Shown here: one piece after another, positions 12,101 to 22,846 of the stretch
Position numbering within the stretch: the first letter of the stretch is position 1
Layout: the number at the start of each line of letters is the position of its first letter
DNA from: Linanthus parryae
Lineage: Eukaryota > Streptophyta > Magnoliopsida > Ericales > Polemoniaceae
Direction of reading: 5' to 3'
Length of the DNA: 64,000 nt
Assembly (NCBI GenBank): GCA_023055425.1
Contig: JALGPY010000008.1
Span: 18,387,359-18,451,358 of the forward strand
Translations under genes and position numbers: made by a program
Notes under the pieces: model-generated
Told to the model about the DNA's origin: nothing
Databases searched by the model: none
The model's input: the letters and a program-made list of their open reading frames with translations, nothing else

Positions 12101-13741
12101 AGATGGATTCGATGACTCGGTAATGCAAGTTTCTTTCTTTCCGTATGTTTTTATCAAAACCATGTCTCCGATGAACCTCCCTGATAGCTAGTATCCCGAC
12201 GGATCTATCTGACAGATAGTAGATCCGATGGACTCTCCGATAACTAATATTTTTGGCTGACTTCTCCGATAAACCATGCCCTAGCCCATAAGAACAGAGA
12301 TATGAATGCATACTCAGGACGAGAGTCTAAGTATGGACTGATGGGAATTATTCAGCAGTTATTTTGTTTGCATAAAAGCTGGTACGAGTTGGTCATGGCT
12401 TAGATATTAGCAAAACTGCATAAACATGTAGAAGCTTGAGAGGATCACTCTCTCAGTCTCTCTCCAATAAGCCTGATTTTGATAGTGTTGGTATACTGAT
12501 GAACCAGAAACAAGTTGCTCCATTTACCTATTGACTTTAACCAGTTAACTTCAATGTTAGTAATGATTCTTCGGTTTAAACCTTGTCAGGGTTGGGGATG
12601 CGCCTACCGCTCTCTACAAACTATCATTTCATGGTTCAGACTCCAACACTATTCGTCCATTGACGTTCCCTCACACAGGTATCTGCTAAACTCCAGTGAT
12701 AATATTTGCAGTTACTATTTTCAAATTTAGTGAATTCTGCATGATTGCATTACTGCGATATAGTCTACCGTGAAATCATTTTCGCCACTCTGATGACGTC
12801 CTTATAGTTTATCCTCACAGTGTAGTTGTTTCCGTACGTGCGAATTACATTACTTTTCAGGGAGATTCAGCAATCACTAGTCGATATTGAAGATAAAGAC
12901 CCTTCATTTATAGGCTCTCGCGAGTGGATTGGAGCCATTGAGTTGAGCTTCGTTTTAGACAAACTCCTTGATGTAAGTATGGTCCTTCATGAAATAGTGG
13001 TTTCTGATTCTGACCACCTCTGTTTGCACAATGAAGTACAACCAAAAAGTGCCTTCACATTGTGATATCTGGTTTGTATAATAACTGTTTTCTTGACATA
13101 CGCAAATCGTGTTGCCGAAATTCCAGAATATTCAAAATACGCAGATTTTTTAGATGCATTAGACACCTTGATTTATTTATGTCCTTTATTGAATAAATCA
13201 GGTTACTTGCAAAGTCATAAATGTAAGATCAGGAGCCGAGCTTCCAGAAAAATGTCGAGAGCTTGCGTTGCATTTTGAGACCCAGGGAACACCTGTGATG
13301 ATCGGTTAGTAGAATGTGTTTTCTCGCATTCCTTTCATGCACTCTCTCCTCTCTTTTCTTATTCTTCATCAATCCATGTAAAATCGACCACACTTCAGAA
13401 TTGACTAATCGTCGCAGTCACTTTACACAAAGAAAGTCAGTATAACAGAAAGAAGTACTTAGTGATTTGAAGTGTTTTTTGAGTTCATTGTGAGATTGTT
13501 TACATGTGCAGGTGGCGGCGTTCTTGCATACACTCTTCTGGGAGTTGATTTCAACGAAGCAAGTGGAGATTGCGCGTTTCTCATACTTGATCCTCATTAC
13601 ATGGGAGGGGAAGATCTCAAGAAAATCGTGAATGGTGGATGGTGCGGGTGGAAAAAGGCGGTTGACAGCAAGGGAAACCACTTCTTTCTACAAAACAAGT
13701 TCTATAATCTTCTGCTACCGCAACGGCCCAACATGGTTTAA
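6197..13741 (+). CDS. UFSP: UFM1-specific protease (peptidase family C78)
   Basis: A cysteine protease that matures the ubiquitin-like protein UFM1 and removes it from targets, mostly at the ER in known systems. Coding exons: 6197-6392, 6471-6800, 9615-9871, 9993-10080, 10167-10342, 11047-11137, 11642-11767, 11875-11922, 12043-12119, 12590-12678, 12861-12972, 13202-13304, 13512-13741. The 1923 nt give 640 aa, close to the Arabidopsis protein (about 645). The catalytic Cys is Cys467 in [16 protein letters not shown]; Asp591 and His593 form the DPH box in [23 protein letters not shown] follows. The N-terminal half ([14 protein letters not shown] onward) is the plant UFSP extension. The start GCAGCCATGG is a good plant context. 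Intron 1 lacks a stop and is in frame, so its retention would add 26 residues. Intron 8 uses a GC donor. Intron 2 is 2.8 kb and full of repeats. Confidence 0.95.
6870..7284. mobile_element. hAT-type MITE, 415 bp, in UFSP intron 2
   Basis: The terminal inverted repeats are TAGGGATG and CATCCCTA, with exact 8-bp duplications ATTTGGTT at 6862-6869 and 7285-7292. The ends carry CCGAACCG/CGGTTCGG subterminal repeats and the middle is AT-rich. There is no coding capacity. It belongs to the same style of element as those at 21921-22532 and 30324-31088. Confidence 0.9.
7450..8282 (+). repeat. Tandem duplication of a roughly 415-bp unit in UFSP intron 2
   Basis: Two diverged copies lie head to tail, about 7450-7858 and 7862-8282. 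Both begin with GGTGAGTGCATTTTAAGAT-like sequence. Both run through a shared ATCATGGTTTC segment and the TTTCCAACTTATGGAATCA segment, and end in the ACAGAATCCCC / ACAGAACCCCA region. The second copy keeps a 74-codon open frame from 8147 ([13 protein letters not shown]...) that runs into the neighbouring LINE, while the first is broken. I do not recognise the protein, so it may be a captured exon fragment or chance. Confidence 0.75.
8330..9060 (+). mobile_element. LINE 3' end with poly(A) tail, in UFSP intron 2
   Basis: Decayed reading frames match the C-terminal zinc-binding region that follows plant LINE reverse transcriptases: [18 protein letters not shown] near 8352, [16 protein letters not shown] near 8480, and [20 protein letters not shown] near 8565. 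Several frameshifts separate them. The segment ends in an A tract at about 9027-9050 followed by A-rich sequence. It is a 5'-truncated, inactive insertion on the same strand as UFSP. Confidence 0.8.
11923..12042 (+). other. Non-canonical GC-AG intron of UFSP
   Basis: The conserved protein needs the junction [11 protein letters not shown]. The only donor that keeps phase is G|GCAAGT after 11922, paired with the acceptor TTTGCAG ending at 12042. All 11 other introns of this gene use GT-AG. GC donors are a known minority class in plants and this one otherwise matches the donor consensus strongly. Confidence 0.85.
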
Positions 13742-14130
13742 CTTCATCCCTCAAAATGTGAGGTCAATACACAATTAGTTATGTCTAGGCATATCCAAGT
13801 ACTTACTCACATTGAGTTTTTGTAGACTGTAGATGTTCAAGGTTTGAATTTCTTTTAATAGAAAGAGGAATGTGTAATAGGATAAGTTGCATTTTCACTA
13901 TGAAATCCGACTGTAGTATCGCTTTGATCCTTCTCACTACTATTTCATTTTGATCATCTGAAAGCTGTCTCAAGTTTGTCACTTTTGCATTTTTTTTTCT
14001 AAATTTTGAACGTTAATAGAGATTTTGAACCCTTGTACTAGAAGCCCAGAAGGCAAGGATTTGATTGAACCCTAGGGGCTTGTATGCAGAAGTCTTTGTT
14101 GGTAAGGCATAAACCTACTTCAGTGACGTC
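13742..14130. other. UFSP downstream region
   Basis: AT-rich sequence after the UFSP stop, probably the 3' UTR and transcription end. No perfect AATAAA was seen; TTTAATAGAAAG near 13854 and TGTAATAGG near 13874 are weak candidates for polyadenylation elements. Confidence 0.4.
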
Positions 14131-14139
14131 GCGTTCACA

Positions 14140-14300
14140 GATGGCCTTGTGGCCTAATGGACTAATGAGTTGTTCAAACATCTTCGGTGGTTGAGTGAGA
14201 GGTCTGGGATTCAACTCCTCCAGTAAAAATAATTGTAGATATGATGTTAGTGGGCTTAAAACAAGACCTATCGGTGGATAGAATCACATCTTCATAACAA
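14140..14300 (+). repeat. tRNA-like, SINE-like fragment
   Basis: GTGGCCTAATGGACTAATG resembles a Pol III A box and GGGATTCAACTCC resembles a B box, about 55 bp apart as in tRNA-derived SINEs. The sequence between cannot fold into a proper tRNA by eye. Target-site duplications were not identified, so the limits are approximate. Confidence 0.4.
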
Positions 14301-14563
14301 ACAAAAGGCGCACACTTGACAAAAAAATGACATCACATTCGGGAAGAATTAGTCCCTAGCTGTAGGTAGCAACAGATGACAGAATGCATATATGTACTAT
14401 GGTAAAAGTTTATACAAGTAGCCTGTATGAGTACTTGTCGATATGTGGAGTTTGATAGAATATTTATATAGTTTTTTTAGGGAATCTACCGGGTTGTAGG
14501 GCGTCATAACCCCATGTTTAATTTAATAAGTGATAATCGGGATCCCAACACGTAATCGACAAG

Positions 14564-14587
14564 GTGGTGGTGGGGGGGGGGGGGGGG
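14564..14587. repeat. G-rich tract (GGTGGTGG then poly-G)
   Basis: A run of about 16 consecutive G, preceded by GGTGGTGG, in gene-free sequence. It could form a G-quadruplex and is also a site where assembly length may be unreliable. Confidence 0.8.
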
Positions 14588-14769
14588 TGCATTAGACCTC
14601 CTCTCGTGAATAAGAATATCGTTCTTCCTCTGATATCTTGTCTCTCCCTAACTCTTGTCTCTTCTCTCGTCTAATCTCATCTTCTCCTAATTTCTTATCT
14701 GAATCTTCAGTTTCTTCTCTTATCGATACGATTCTGTATCAGCATTTATAAGGAATGAAATCTACACCA

Positions 14770-15130
14770 TTTAATAGAGGGTTGAAACAGGCACTTCTAT
14801 GTTTCGTTGATACTTACGAACAATTCGGTGATTCTGGACATCAAAGGCTTACGGACCCTCACTAGCGGCTCAATCATTCCATGTTCAAAGAGAAAAGAAC
14901 ATGTGCGCTGATCACCTTGCAAGAATGGGATCTCACCAACCTAAAAAAAGCTTGGTTTACAAAGACCCCCAAAATGATTTGGCCTCTGCCGATCCAGGCA
15001 TGCTCGGTCAGTTTGTAACTATTTAGGTGAAACTGTGAGCATGTTGGTTTTGGAATAGTCTTTTATGTTCGTTTATGTTGTTGAACTTTATTTAGTTTGT
15101 TGTGCTTGCTTGTTTCTGTTCAGTGGCGAG
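14770..15130 (+). mobile_element. LINE RNase H-like C-terminus remnant
   Basis: The frame from about 14878 to the stop at 15028 reads HVQREKNMCADHLARMG, which matches the REaNmcADhLAkmG signature of the RNase H-like domain at the end of many plant LINE polyproteins. The preceding 100 bp are broken. The following GTTGGTTTTGGAATAG... is probably the LINE 3' UTR. Confidence 0.7.
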
Positions 15131-15570
15131 CACATACTTTACGTTGAGTGGGGGTCAACTTGTTAATAGGAGTAGTTTTATTTTTCCTCACAAGTCACAA
15201 CGTCATAATTCGTTAAAACAGTTGTTGTATTTACATTAATACTTTTTATAAAACTTATATACTACTGATTGTTAGTACAATATTTAGTTTAGCAATGCGA
15301 GTATTCTAACAAGTAACAACATTTTCGTAAGAAATTATATTGACTCCTAGACTAGGAGTACGGGATAGTAAACATAACTTGGTAGTGGAATACTGTTTAA
15401 TTCTAAAAAATTAAGGAATGAAGTTAATTTTTTTTTTTATATATATATATATTTTCTTTTTAAGGTACCGAAATGTTAGTACTTATATGAAAATATTCAA
15501 ATCATACAAGGTGAAAATGAAATACACAATCTTAAAGGGGCCATGCCCCCCGCTTCGCCCCTCCTTGTGT
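15121..15570. mobile_element. Probable remnant of a CAGTGGCGGAGC-type element
   Basis: The left end CAGTGGCGAGCACATAC and the right end CATGCCCCCCGCTTCGCCC resemble the termini of the element at 58536-59853. The duplications are not clean. The interior is AT-rich with an (AT)n run near 15438-15452. Confidence 0.45.
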
Positions 15571-16080
15571 TTACAGTGTTTATGTTTGTAACGTTTAAAC
15601 TCCCGAGCTATAAAAATATTTAATTGATTCATGTGACATACAAAATCCAGCTGATTCGATCCAGTTGACTCACAACGGCAAGCATGTTCATCACAAATTC
15701 TCCAGGTTGGATTGCGTTTGATAGAGTCATTTGCGCACACGAACCAGGAGGTAACCTGAAGCAATTTAGGGGCAAGTCACTTGTCAGACTGGCTGGCCGA
15801 GTTTAATAACCATGATTATTATTTTTATTTATTGATGACAATTTAGAATATGTTTACAGATTATCTGGGCCGGCGTTCCTAAAAAAAATATTATCTGGGC
15901 CGGCCCATTGACGAAATACCCTAACTTTCCAGACCCACGCAAACGGCTAAACGCTATACGAAACGGGCTTTTACTTTGGGCCCAAAAGAAAAGAACTGGG
16001 CTTCGGCCAATTACCGCCCAGTGTCACGTAAACAATCCTCACAGGCTCTCACATGTAATGGCGTCAACACGTAACCGCAG
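15571..16080. other. Gene-free stretch and distal promoter of the MA3 gene
   Basis: No gene is seen. ATTATCTGGGCCGGC is repeated at about 15859 and 15891. AGGGTTTTATAGG-like and GGCCCA elements (for example GGGCCGGCCCATT and TTGGGCCC) near 15895-15985 are the kind of site often found upstream of plant translation-related genes. Confidence 0.45.
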
Positions 16081-16086
16081 CCTCCC

Positions 16087-16093
16087 TATAAAA
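16087..16093 (+). promoter_or_regulatory. TATA box of the MA3-domain gene
   Basis: TATAAAA sits in CCTCCCTATAAAACCC. Transcription would start roughly 30 bp downstream, giving a CT-rich, ATG-free 5' leader up to the leader intron at 16418. The absence of any upstream ATG fits efficient translation. Confidence 0.65.
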
Positions 16094-16417
16094 CCCTTTC
16101 TTCATCCTCATCCGCGTTTCTCTCCCCTCTCTCAACCGATTTCACAACACAGAGGCAAGTAGTGGCCGAATAACCAAAAAAACCTCACAAATTCCGATCG
16201 CAAAAACCACCACCACCACTAACTCCACCATTGTTATCACTCGATTCACAGTCTCTGATCTTATTCAATCGTCTCTCTATCGTGATTTCGCCGTCTCCGT
16301 TACATTTCTGTCACCGCCGGCTCGAGATCTAGTCAAACTCTCCGACTCCGGCGTCCGATTAGGGTTCCGATCCGGTCACACTCACTGATTCTCTCTCCAC
16401 TGTAAACAAAGAGAGAG

Positions 16418-16522
16418 GTAACACTAACTAATCAATTTATTTAACTAATCAATAGCTTCGTTTATGTTCGTTTCGGTTCTTCGATTTTAATTGCTTCTAT
16501 GAATTTTCGATCGGTTTTTTAG
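16418..16522 (+). other. 5' UTR intron of the MA3-domain gene
   Basis: Donor GAGAGAG|GTAACA after 16417 and acceptor GGTTTTTTAG ending at 16522, 17 bp before the ATG. The inside is T-rich, as in plant introns. Leader introns near the start codon often raise expression in plants. Confidence 0.7.
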
Positions 16523-16538
16523 GATTTTGTGAGTGTAA

Positions 16539-19500
16539 ATGGGGTCGAGAGAAGGTTTTTTGACTGAAGATCAGCGAGAGGTGCTGAAAATAGCGACGCA
16601 GAAGGCGGAGGTCCTGTCGTCGTCTCCGAAGTCGCCGTCGTCGCTGCTATCTGAACTTCCGATCAAGGCTCCGGCGGGCGGGAAGGCCGTTACGTCGGGG
16701 ATAGCGGTGAGACATGTGCGCCGTTCTCACGCGGTGAGGCCTAAGAAAGGTGAGTTGATTCTCATATGATGAGTTATTGATTTGTAATTCAACGCAGTGT
16801 GATGTTTAGTCTTGGATTAGAAGGTCTAATAGACTGATCTTTCTTTAATTTATCATGTAGTATGTTTAATGCTAGTTTTCAACTAATTACATATCTTGTG
16901 GATGATATGAACATGTTAGGTGAGGTCAAAAGCCTATAGTTCAGAAGGATAAGATAGACTGAGAAGAGCTATTGCAAATTGTGTTGCTAATGCTTTTGTT
17001 GTAATGATTTCATATCCCATTGATTACCGGCCAACGCGTCTTATTAATTGAATGGAATGTGTTGGTAGAGAACTAGAGATGAGAAACATAGGATACCTCG
17101 TGTTTTTAGTTTAAGGTAAGAATTGATATCACTTTTGAATATATGAACATGTTAGGTTAGGTCAAAAGCCTATAGTTCAGAAGGATAATAAAGACTGAGA
17201 AGAGTTATTGCAAATTGTGTTGCTAATAATGCTTTGCTGTATTGAATTTGTTTCCTATTGGTTAGCGATAGCTATGGCCAACGCGTCTTATTAATTGAAT
17301 GGAATGTGTTGGTAGAGAACTAGAGATGAGAAAAATCGGATACCTCATGTTTTTGTTTTAGGTAAAAAATAATTCATATCACTTTTGAACAGAAATACCT
17401 ATTGTATGTACACTTCTAGCGGCGGAATTTTATGAAGACTGTGTTTTAGGTGAATATCCGATATTTTAAGCCAGTAATTGGAAGACAACTTTCTGTTGTT
17501 TGCAAAATGGATCTAAATACCACTAGTAAATAGAATGATATTTAGCCAACCTCTAACTAGTTAGTTTAGCTCTTCTTTTTGATGGATCATACTTGTTAAA
17601 GCTTGTACCTAATGGTATTTATTTGTCACATTTATAAAATCAAATTCCAGTCTGTTTGAGAATGATATTACACTTTTGTATGCGCTTGTTTGTATACTTA
17701 TAAGCTACTATTTGCAAGCTGAAGTCAGAGATTGAACGGGAACTAATGATAACATGCTGCTTTTGTGTGAGGTATGCTAGTTGATTGGATTTTAGTCATT
17801 TGTTTTAGATGTAGTAAATCAATTGGCATGATACATGTCAGAAATTTGGCTTAAGCCTTTTTGGTACTTGACAACAGTTTCCTTTGGCCTTCGTAGGCCT
17901 TTTTCCCCTTCTCATCCTTTATGAGCTCCCTATTCTATTGGTCTTTGGACCTTTTTGTTTGGTTGAATTGGGCTTTCGACAGTGTTATTGCCTGCTGGTA
18001 ATCATGTTTATAAACAGGTTTCCCGAAAAACAGCGTATTTAAAAAAAAACAGGTCTCCATTGGAACTTTTCTAGGTGATTTTGAACAGTTTGTTAGCTAT
18101 AAGACAGTTGTTTAAATAAACATCGGTTTTGGAGTTTTCCATAAATTTTTATTTATACCCGTGCCAAAACAGGCTCGTATTTTCGAAATGTAATTCTGTC
18201 ATTTGGTTTGAAAAATGGTGCACTATGACAGAAATGCATAATATGTAGACTAGTTCGTGTACCAATTACATTTTGGTAAATCTATGCTGACCACAGTTTC
18301 TACAGAGTTCAACTCCTTTTGTTATACTGCTCGTTATCTAGGACCATTTATCTTGCTATTGACAACATTGCTGTTTAACACTGAAAATAGATGGCGCTGG
18401 TGGCAAAGGCACCTGGGGAAGATTACTTGACACTGATGGTGAATCCCACATCGATAAAAATGATCCAAACTATGATAGCGGCGAGGTATGACAGCTTTTG
18501 AATCAAATAAATCTAGTAGTAGTTAATACTTACGAGTTAAATGCTCTTTTTGGAGTGGTTTTATTCTCAGGCGTCCGCTTTAAATAGCTTGCTTGTGCTA
18601 ACTAAAAAAGATAGCTGTTAGCCTGTTATCACTGTCCCTTTAGCTTGAAGCTTCTTTTGTTCCTGCATTCTCATCATTGACCTCTTCAGGAACCTTATCA
18701 GCTGGTTGCAGCAACTCTCAGTGACCCTTTAGATGAATACAAGAAGGCTGTAGTTTCCATTGTAGAGGAATACTTCAGCACCGGTGATGTGGGGGTTGCA
18801 GCAAGTGATCTCAGAGACCTAGGTTCTAGCGAGTACCTTCCATACTTTGTGAAGAAGACTGTTTCGATGGCCTTGGACAGACATGATAAGGAAAAGGAGA
18901 TGACTTCCGTCCTCCTGTCAGCTCTCTACGCTGATGTCATCAGCTCTGCTCAGACTTGCCAGGGGTTTATCATGCTCCTCGAGGCTGCCGACGACCTTGC
19001 GGTGGACATACTCGATGCGGTTGATGTCCTCGCGCTGTTTCTCGCTCGTGCCGTGGTAGATGACATCCTCCCTCCAGCTTTTCTCACCAGAGCAAAGAAA
19101 TCATTTCCGGAAACTTCCAAGGGATTTCAAGTTATTCAAACTGCTGACAAGAGCTATCTCTCGGCTCCCCACCATGCTGAACTTGTGGAGCGTAAATGGG
19201 GAGGTAGCACCCACATTACTGCTGAGGAAGTCAAGAAAAAGATAACAGATCTTTTGAAGGAATATGCTGGAAATGGAGATACTTCCGAGGCCTGTAGGTG
19301 TATAAGAGAATTGGGTGTTCCATTCTATCATCACGAGGTGGTGAAACGTGCGTTGGTTCTTGCCATGGAAGTGAAAGGAGCAGAAGCGCGCATACTCGAG
19401 TTGCTGAAGGAGGCACATGAAGAAGGTCTGATAAGTTCCAGTCAAATGGTGAAAGGCTTTACTCGTTTGGCAGAGAGCCTCGATGACCTTGCTCTGGACG

Positions 19501-20471
19501 TTCCATCTGCAAAACCCTTGTTCAAGTCCTTAGTCTCGCAGGCCATATCTGAAGGATGGCTTGATGAGTCATCTCTGAAAACTACAAAAGAGACCAATGG
19601 AGAGGTTGAAGGAAAGGATGATGCCAAGATCAAGCAATATAAACAAGAAGTCGTGTCGATGATTCACGAGTACTTCCTCTCAGACGATATCCCCGAACTG
19701 ATCCAAAGCCTTGAAGATCTGGGAGCACCGGAACTAAACCCAATCTTTCTCAAGAAGCTCATTACACTGGCTATGGACAGGAAAAACAGGGAGAAAGAAA
19801 TGGCTTCTGTTTTACTAACTGCTCTTCACATTGAAATATTCTCAACTGAAGACATAGTCAATGGTTTCGTCATGCTTCTTGAATCTGCAGAAGACACATT
19901 GCTTGACATTCTTGACGCATCAAATGCGCTCGCATATTTTCTAGCTAGGGCCGTGATCGACGATGTGTTGGCCCCTCTCAACCTGGAGGAGATTGCCAGT
20001 CGTCTACCCCCAAACTCGAGCGGCAGCGAGACCGTCCACATGGCTCGATCTCTCCTATCGGCGCGCCATGCGGGCGAGAGAATCCTAAGGTGCTGGGGCG
20101 GCGGGACCGGATGGGCCGTGGAAGATGCTAAGGACAAGATCCAGAAGCTTCTGGAAGAGTACGAGACTGGTGGGGTCCTCCGGGAAGCTTGCCAGTGTAT
20201 TCGGGATCTCGACATGCCATTCTTCAACCACGAGGTGGTGAAGAAAGCTCTGGTGATGGCGATGGAGAAGAAGAACGATAGGTTGCTGGATTTGCTTCAG
20301 GAGTGCTTCTCTGAAGGGTTGATCACCGCCAATCAAATGACTAAGGGCTTTGCAAGGATCCAGGAGGGGATTGATGATTTGGCTCTCGACATACCTAATG
20401 CTGAGGAGAAGTACGGCCTTTATGTAGAACATGCGAAGAAGAACGGGTGGCTTCTGCCTTCTTTTGAGTAA
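16539..20471 (+). CDS. MRF: MA3-domain translation regulatory factor (PDCD4-like, MRF family)
   Basis: MA3 domains bind the RNA helicase eIF4A. Plant four-MA3 proteins (MRF family) associate with ribosomes and tune translation with energy status; one member (ECIP1) binds ethylene-signalling proteins. Coding exons 16539-16749, 18391-18485 and 18690-20471 give 2088 nt and 695 aa, near the usual length of about 700. Residues 1-115 are a Ser/Pro-rich, basic tail (SSSPKSPSSLLSELP, RRSHAVRPKKG). MA3 domains run at about 118-240 (EYKKAVVSIVEEYF), 280-400 (VKKKITDLLKEYAGNGD), 418-540 (QYKQEVVSMIHEYFLSDD) and 579-690 (AKDKIQKLLEEYE). Domains 1/3 and 2/4 resemble each other most, suggesting duplication of a pair. 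The start is the first ATG after the leader intron. The family is secure; which MRF paralogue is less so. Confidence 0.95.
16907..17390 (+). repeat. Tandem duplication, period 236 bp, in MRF intron 1
   Basis: Copies at 16907-17142 and 17143-about 17390 share ATGAACATGTTAGG, GTCAAAAGCCTATAGTTCAG, CCAACGCGTCTTATTAATTG and TGTGTTGGTAGAGAACTAG with few differences. It is a local duplication in intron sequence with no coding signal. Confidence 0.9.
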
Positions 20472-21282
20472 CAAAGTCATTACACTTGAGAAGAAACTTA
20501 ATATTACTGTAGTACATAGGCTTGTTCCGTTTTAGTGTATCTCTCACTGTCATCTTTCCTCTTTTCAACCACTTTTTTTGCGCATGAAGGACTGATGGAT
20601 ACTCTGTGGTATAGTATGAACTTCGAACTCTCAGATACTTTTCCAGGTTGTTGTTCAATGACAGTACTATGGATGTTGAAACACTTGTGTTTTTGTTCAG
20701 GTGTTTTTGGGTTGGATGTTCTTTTGGGGGCTTGTGTTTCAACATTAGTTGATTCTGTGAGAAACTGAGAACGCAAAATGCCATTTACATGGATGTTTGA
20801 GAAATGAGTTTTTCAGTACTTCAAATGTCGCCATAGGTCTGTCCAATGAGCAGCTGCAGACTGCAGTATAAAATTCGACAAGTGGTGGGTGTTATTCTAC
20901 CTTCTAGTCATATTAAGAGCATGTTCATAAGGGAATAACAATGTGTGCTTGGATGCATGTTGTTTTAGTTTTTATACTACAATAATCTGGTTTTTCGTGT
21001 TCAAAAACCGATTAAGAGAAACAAATACATGTCAATGACGTGTCGAACCGGTGCTCGGGTATGAGCATCCGGCGGACGCGAGTATTTTGCATTTTCCCAC
21101 GTGATGGTAAGTGATTGGTCGGTTAAACTGGTGACTGGGTACGAGCATCCGATGCCTGGGGTCGGCCATCAGTGCTCCAGTTTCATCAAAAAATCAAAAG
21201 AAGAAATTATCCCACCCAAACAACTCTTATTATAGTTTTAGAGAAATCAGAAACCAAACCATTCAAACACACCCAATATGTA
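20472..21282. other. MRF 3' region and gene-free spacer
   Basis: AT-rich presumed 3' UTR to about 20800, then non-coding spacer. CCCACCCAAACAACTCTT at about 21211-21229 is repeated as its exact reverse complement at about 21522-21540. The pair therefore flanks the small MITE at 21293-21425 and may be the ends of an older element. Confidence 0.5.
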
Positions 21283-21292
21283 GGTTGACTAC

Positions 21293-21425
21293 GAGAAAGT
21301 ATTCATTGGGGCTTGCCCCACCACTGTGACCCACCAAATTTTGCATGTTTGTCAGAAGGTGAATGGCGCGCCCCACCACGCAGGCATGCCACAGTGGTGG
21401 GGCAAGCCCCAATGAATACTTTCTC
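21293..21425. mobile_element. Mutator-type MITE, 133 bp
   Basis: About 36 bp at each end are near-perfect inverted repeats (GAGAAAGTATTCATTGGGG ... CCCCAATGAATACTTTCTC). An exact 10-bp duplication GGTTGACTAC lies at 21283-21292 and 21426-21435. Long inverted repeats with 9-10 bp duplications are characteristic of Mutator-like elements. Only about 60 bp separate the repeats. Confidence 0.9.
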
Positions 21426-21920
21426 GGTTGACTACATACAATACTATGTTGGTGGAGTGAGTAAGGTCACATGACATTGCTTAGCCCACGTGCCTCCGCC
21501 CTCGTTTTTCCGTGATCCAACAAGAGTTGTTTGGGTGGGGGCCGAGCCGGGTTAGGGGACCGGGTCTGGTTGGAAATGAGAGAACTTGAACTCCCCCTGG
21601 TTCGGGCCAAAAATCCGCAAGGGTTGGAGATAAGGGATTGTGTGGCATTGTTTATAATTCGAACATCTACGAATTCAAAATCAGTACAATGCAGGGGAAT
21701 GTGGTCATTTCACATTGACCCTTCATCATATTCTGCATCATATCCCAATAGCACCCAACCACAGACAGCTTACATATCATATTCGGCTTTATCCGTTTGC
21801 ATCATTTCCTTGCTCATGATCCAGCATAAATAATGTCCCTACATATCATATCCTCTACCTAAACAAGCTATATAGGTATTGAGTTACAAGTTTGGGAGAC
21901 CTCAGGAACTGCCTATTTAC

Positions 21921-22532
21921 TAGGGGTGTAAGCGGTTCGGTTTGGTGCGGTTTTTGCTAAAACCATAAACTGAACCGAATACATCGGTTTACTAATTTTG
22001 TAACAAAACCAAACCATTTGAAAGGATGAACCGAACCAACCCAAACCGAAAAACACCGGTTTGGTTCGGTTTGGTGCAGTCGGTTTGCGTAAAAATTATC
22101 GAATGGATATTATATAATACTACTTTGTCAATGAATTTCTTAAATTTTAAGTGAAAAATATATTAAATATACTTAAAAAAATGCATACCTATCATTTTAG
22201 AGAAAAAATATGATGAAACGTGAGAGAAATGGAGAATATTAAGATTAAAATAATCATTTTAATTGAATCTATCTACTCCTGTTTCTCTTTTCTAGACTAT
22301 TTAATATACTTTACGCAATATTCATTGTAGTAAAAGCACGTTAAGCGCATATCGGTTCGGTTCGGTTTGGTGCGGTGTGATATTTTTACAAACCGAAAAC
22401 CAAACCGAATAGACCGGTTTGTGAAAAATTGAACCGTTGATAAACCGAACATCCAAAAAACCATCCAAAACCAAACATTTCGATTTAATTCGGTCGGTTT
22501 GGCCGGTTTATTTGGTTTTCCTTACAACCCTA
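21921..22532. mobile_element. hAT-type MITE, 612 bp
   Basis: Ends TAGGGGTGTAAG and CTTACAACCCTA are perfect 12-bp inverted repeats, with exact 8-bp duplications CTATTTAC at 21913-21920 and 22533-22540. Dense CGGTTCGGTTTGG-type repeats fill both subterminal regions and the core is AT-rich. No transposase. It lies about 300 bp upstream of the CCCH gene. Confidence 0.92.
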
Positions 22533-22813
22533 CTATTTACCTTCTCATTTGCGAAAAAGTCAGCTTAGATTTTCTCAGAATGATTTTTACACATCTCCCT
22601 AGTATGTTTTGCAAGCCATTATTGGACTGTTCTCTCATTTATGAAAAAGTAAAGGGACAATATCGGAATACCAAGTACTGCTCCCTACTACAGTAGTTTG
22701 TACGCTACTATTGTTGTTCCTCAGTGTGAATCAGAACCCAAAAAGCCTCTTCTTCTCTCACTTTCTCTGCCTTGCTTTTATATCCCCAACAAAACCTTTG
22801 ATTAGGGCTTGAA

Positions 22814-22846
22814 ATGTGGAGGGAAGAAGAAGATGGAAGGCTCTGA
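22814..22846 (+). promoter_or_regulatory. Short upstream ORF overlapping the CCCH start codon
   Basis: GAAATG at 22814 opens a 10-codon frame (MWREEEDGRL, stop at 22844-22846) in a different frame, spanning the main ATG at 22833. If the transcript includes it, scanning ribosomes would meet this ATG first, so main-frame output would rely on leaky scanning. The transcription start is not known. Confidence 0.5.
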
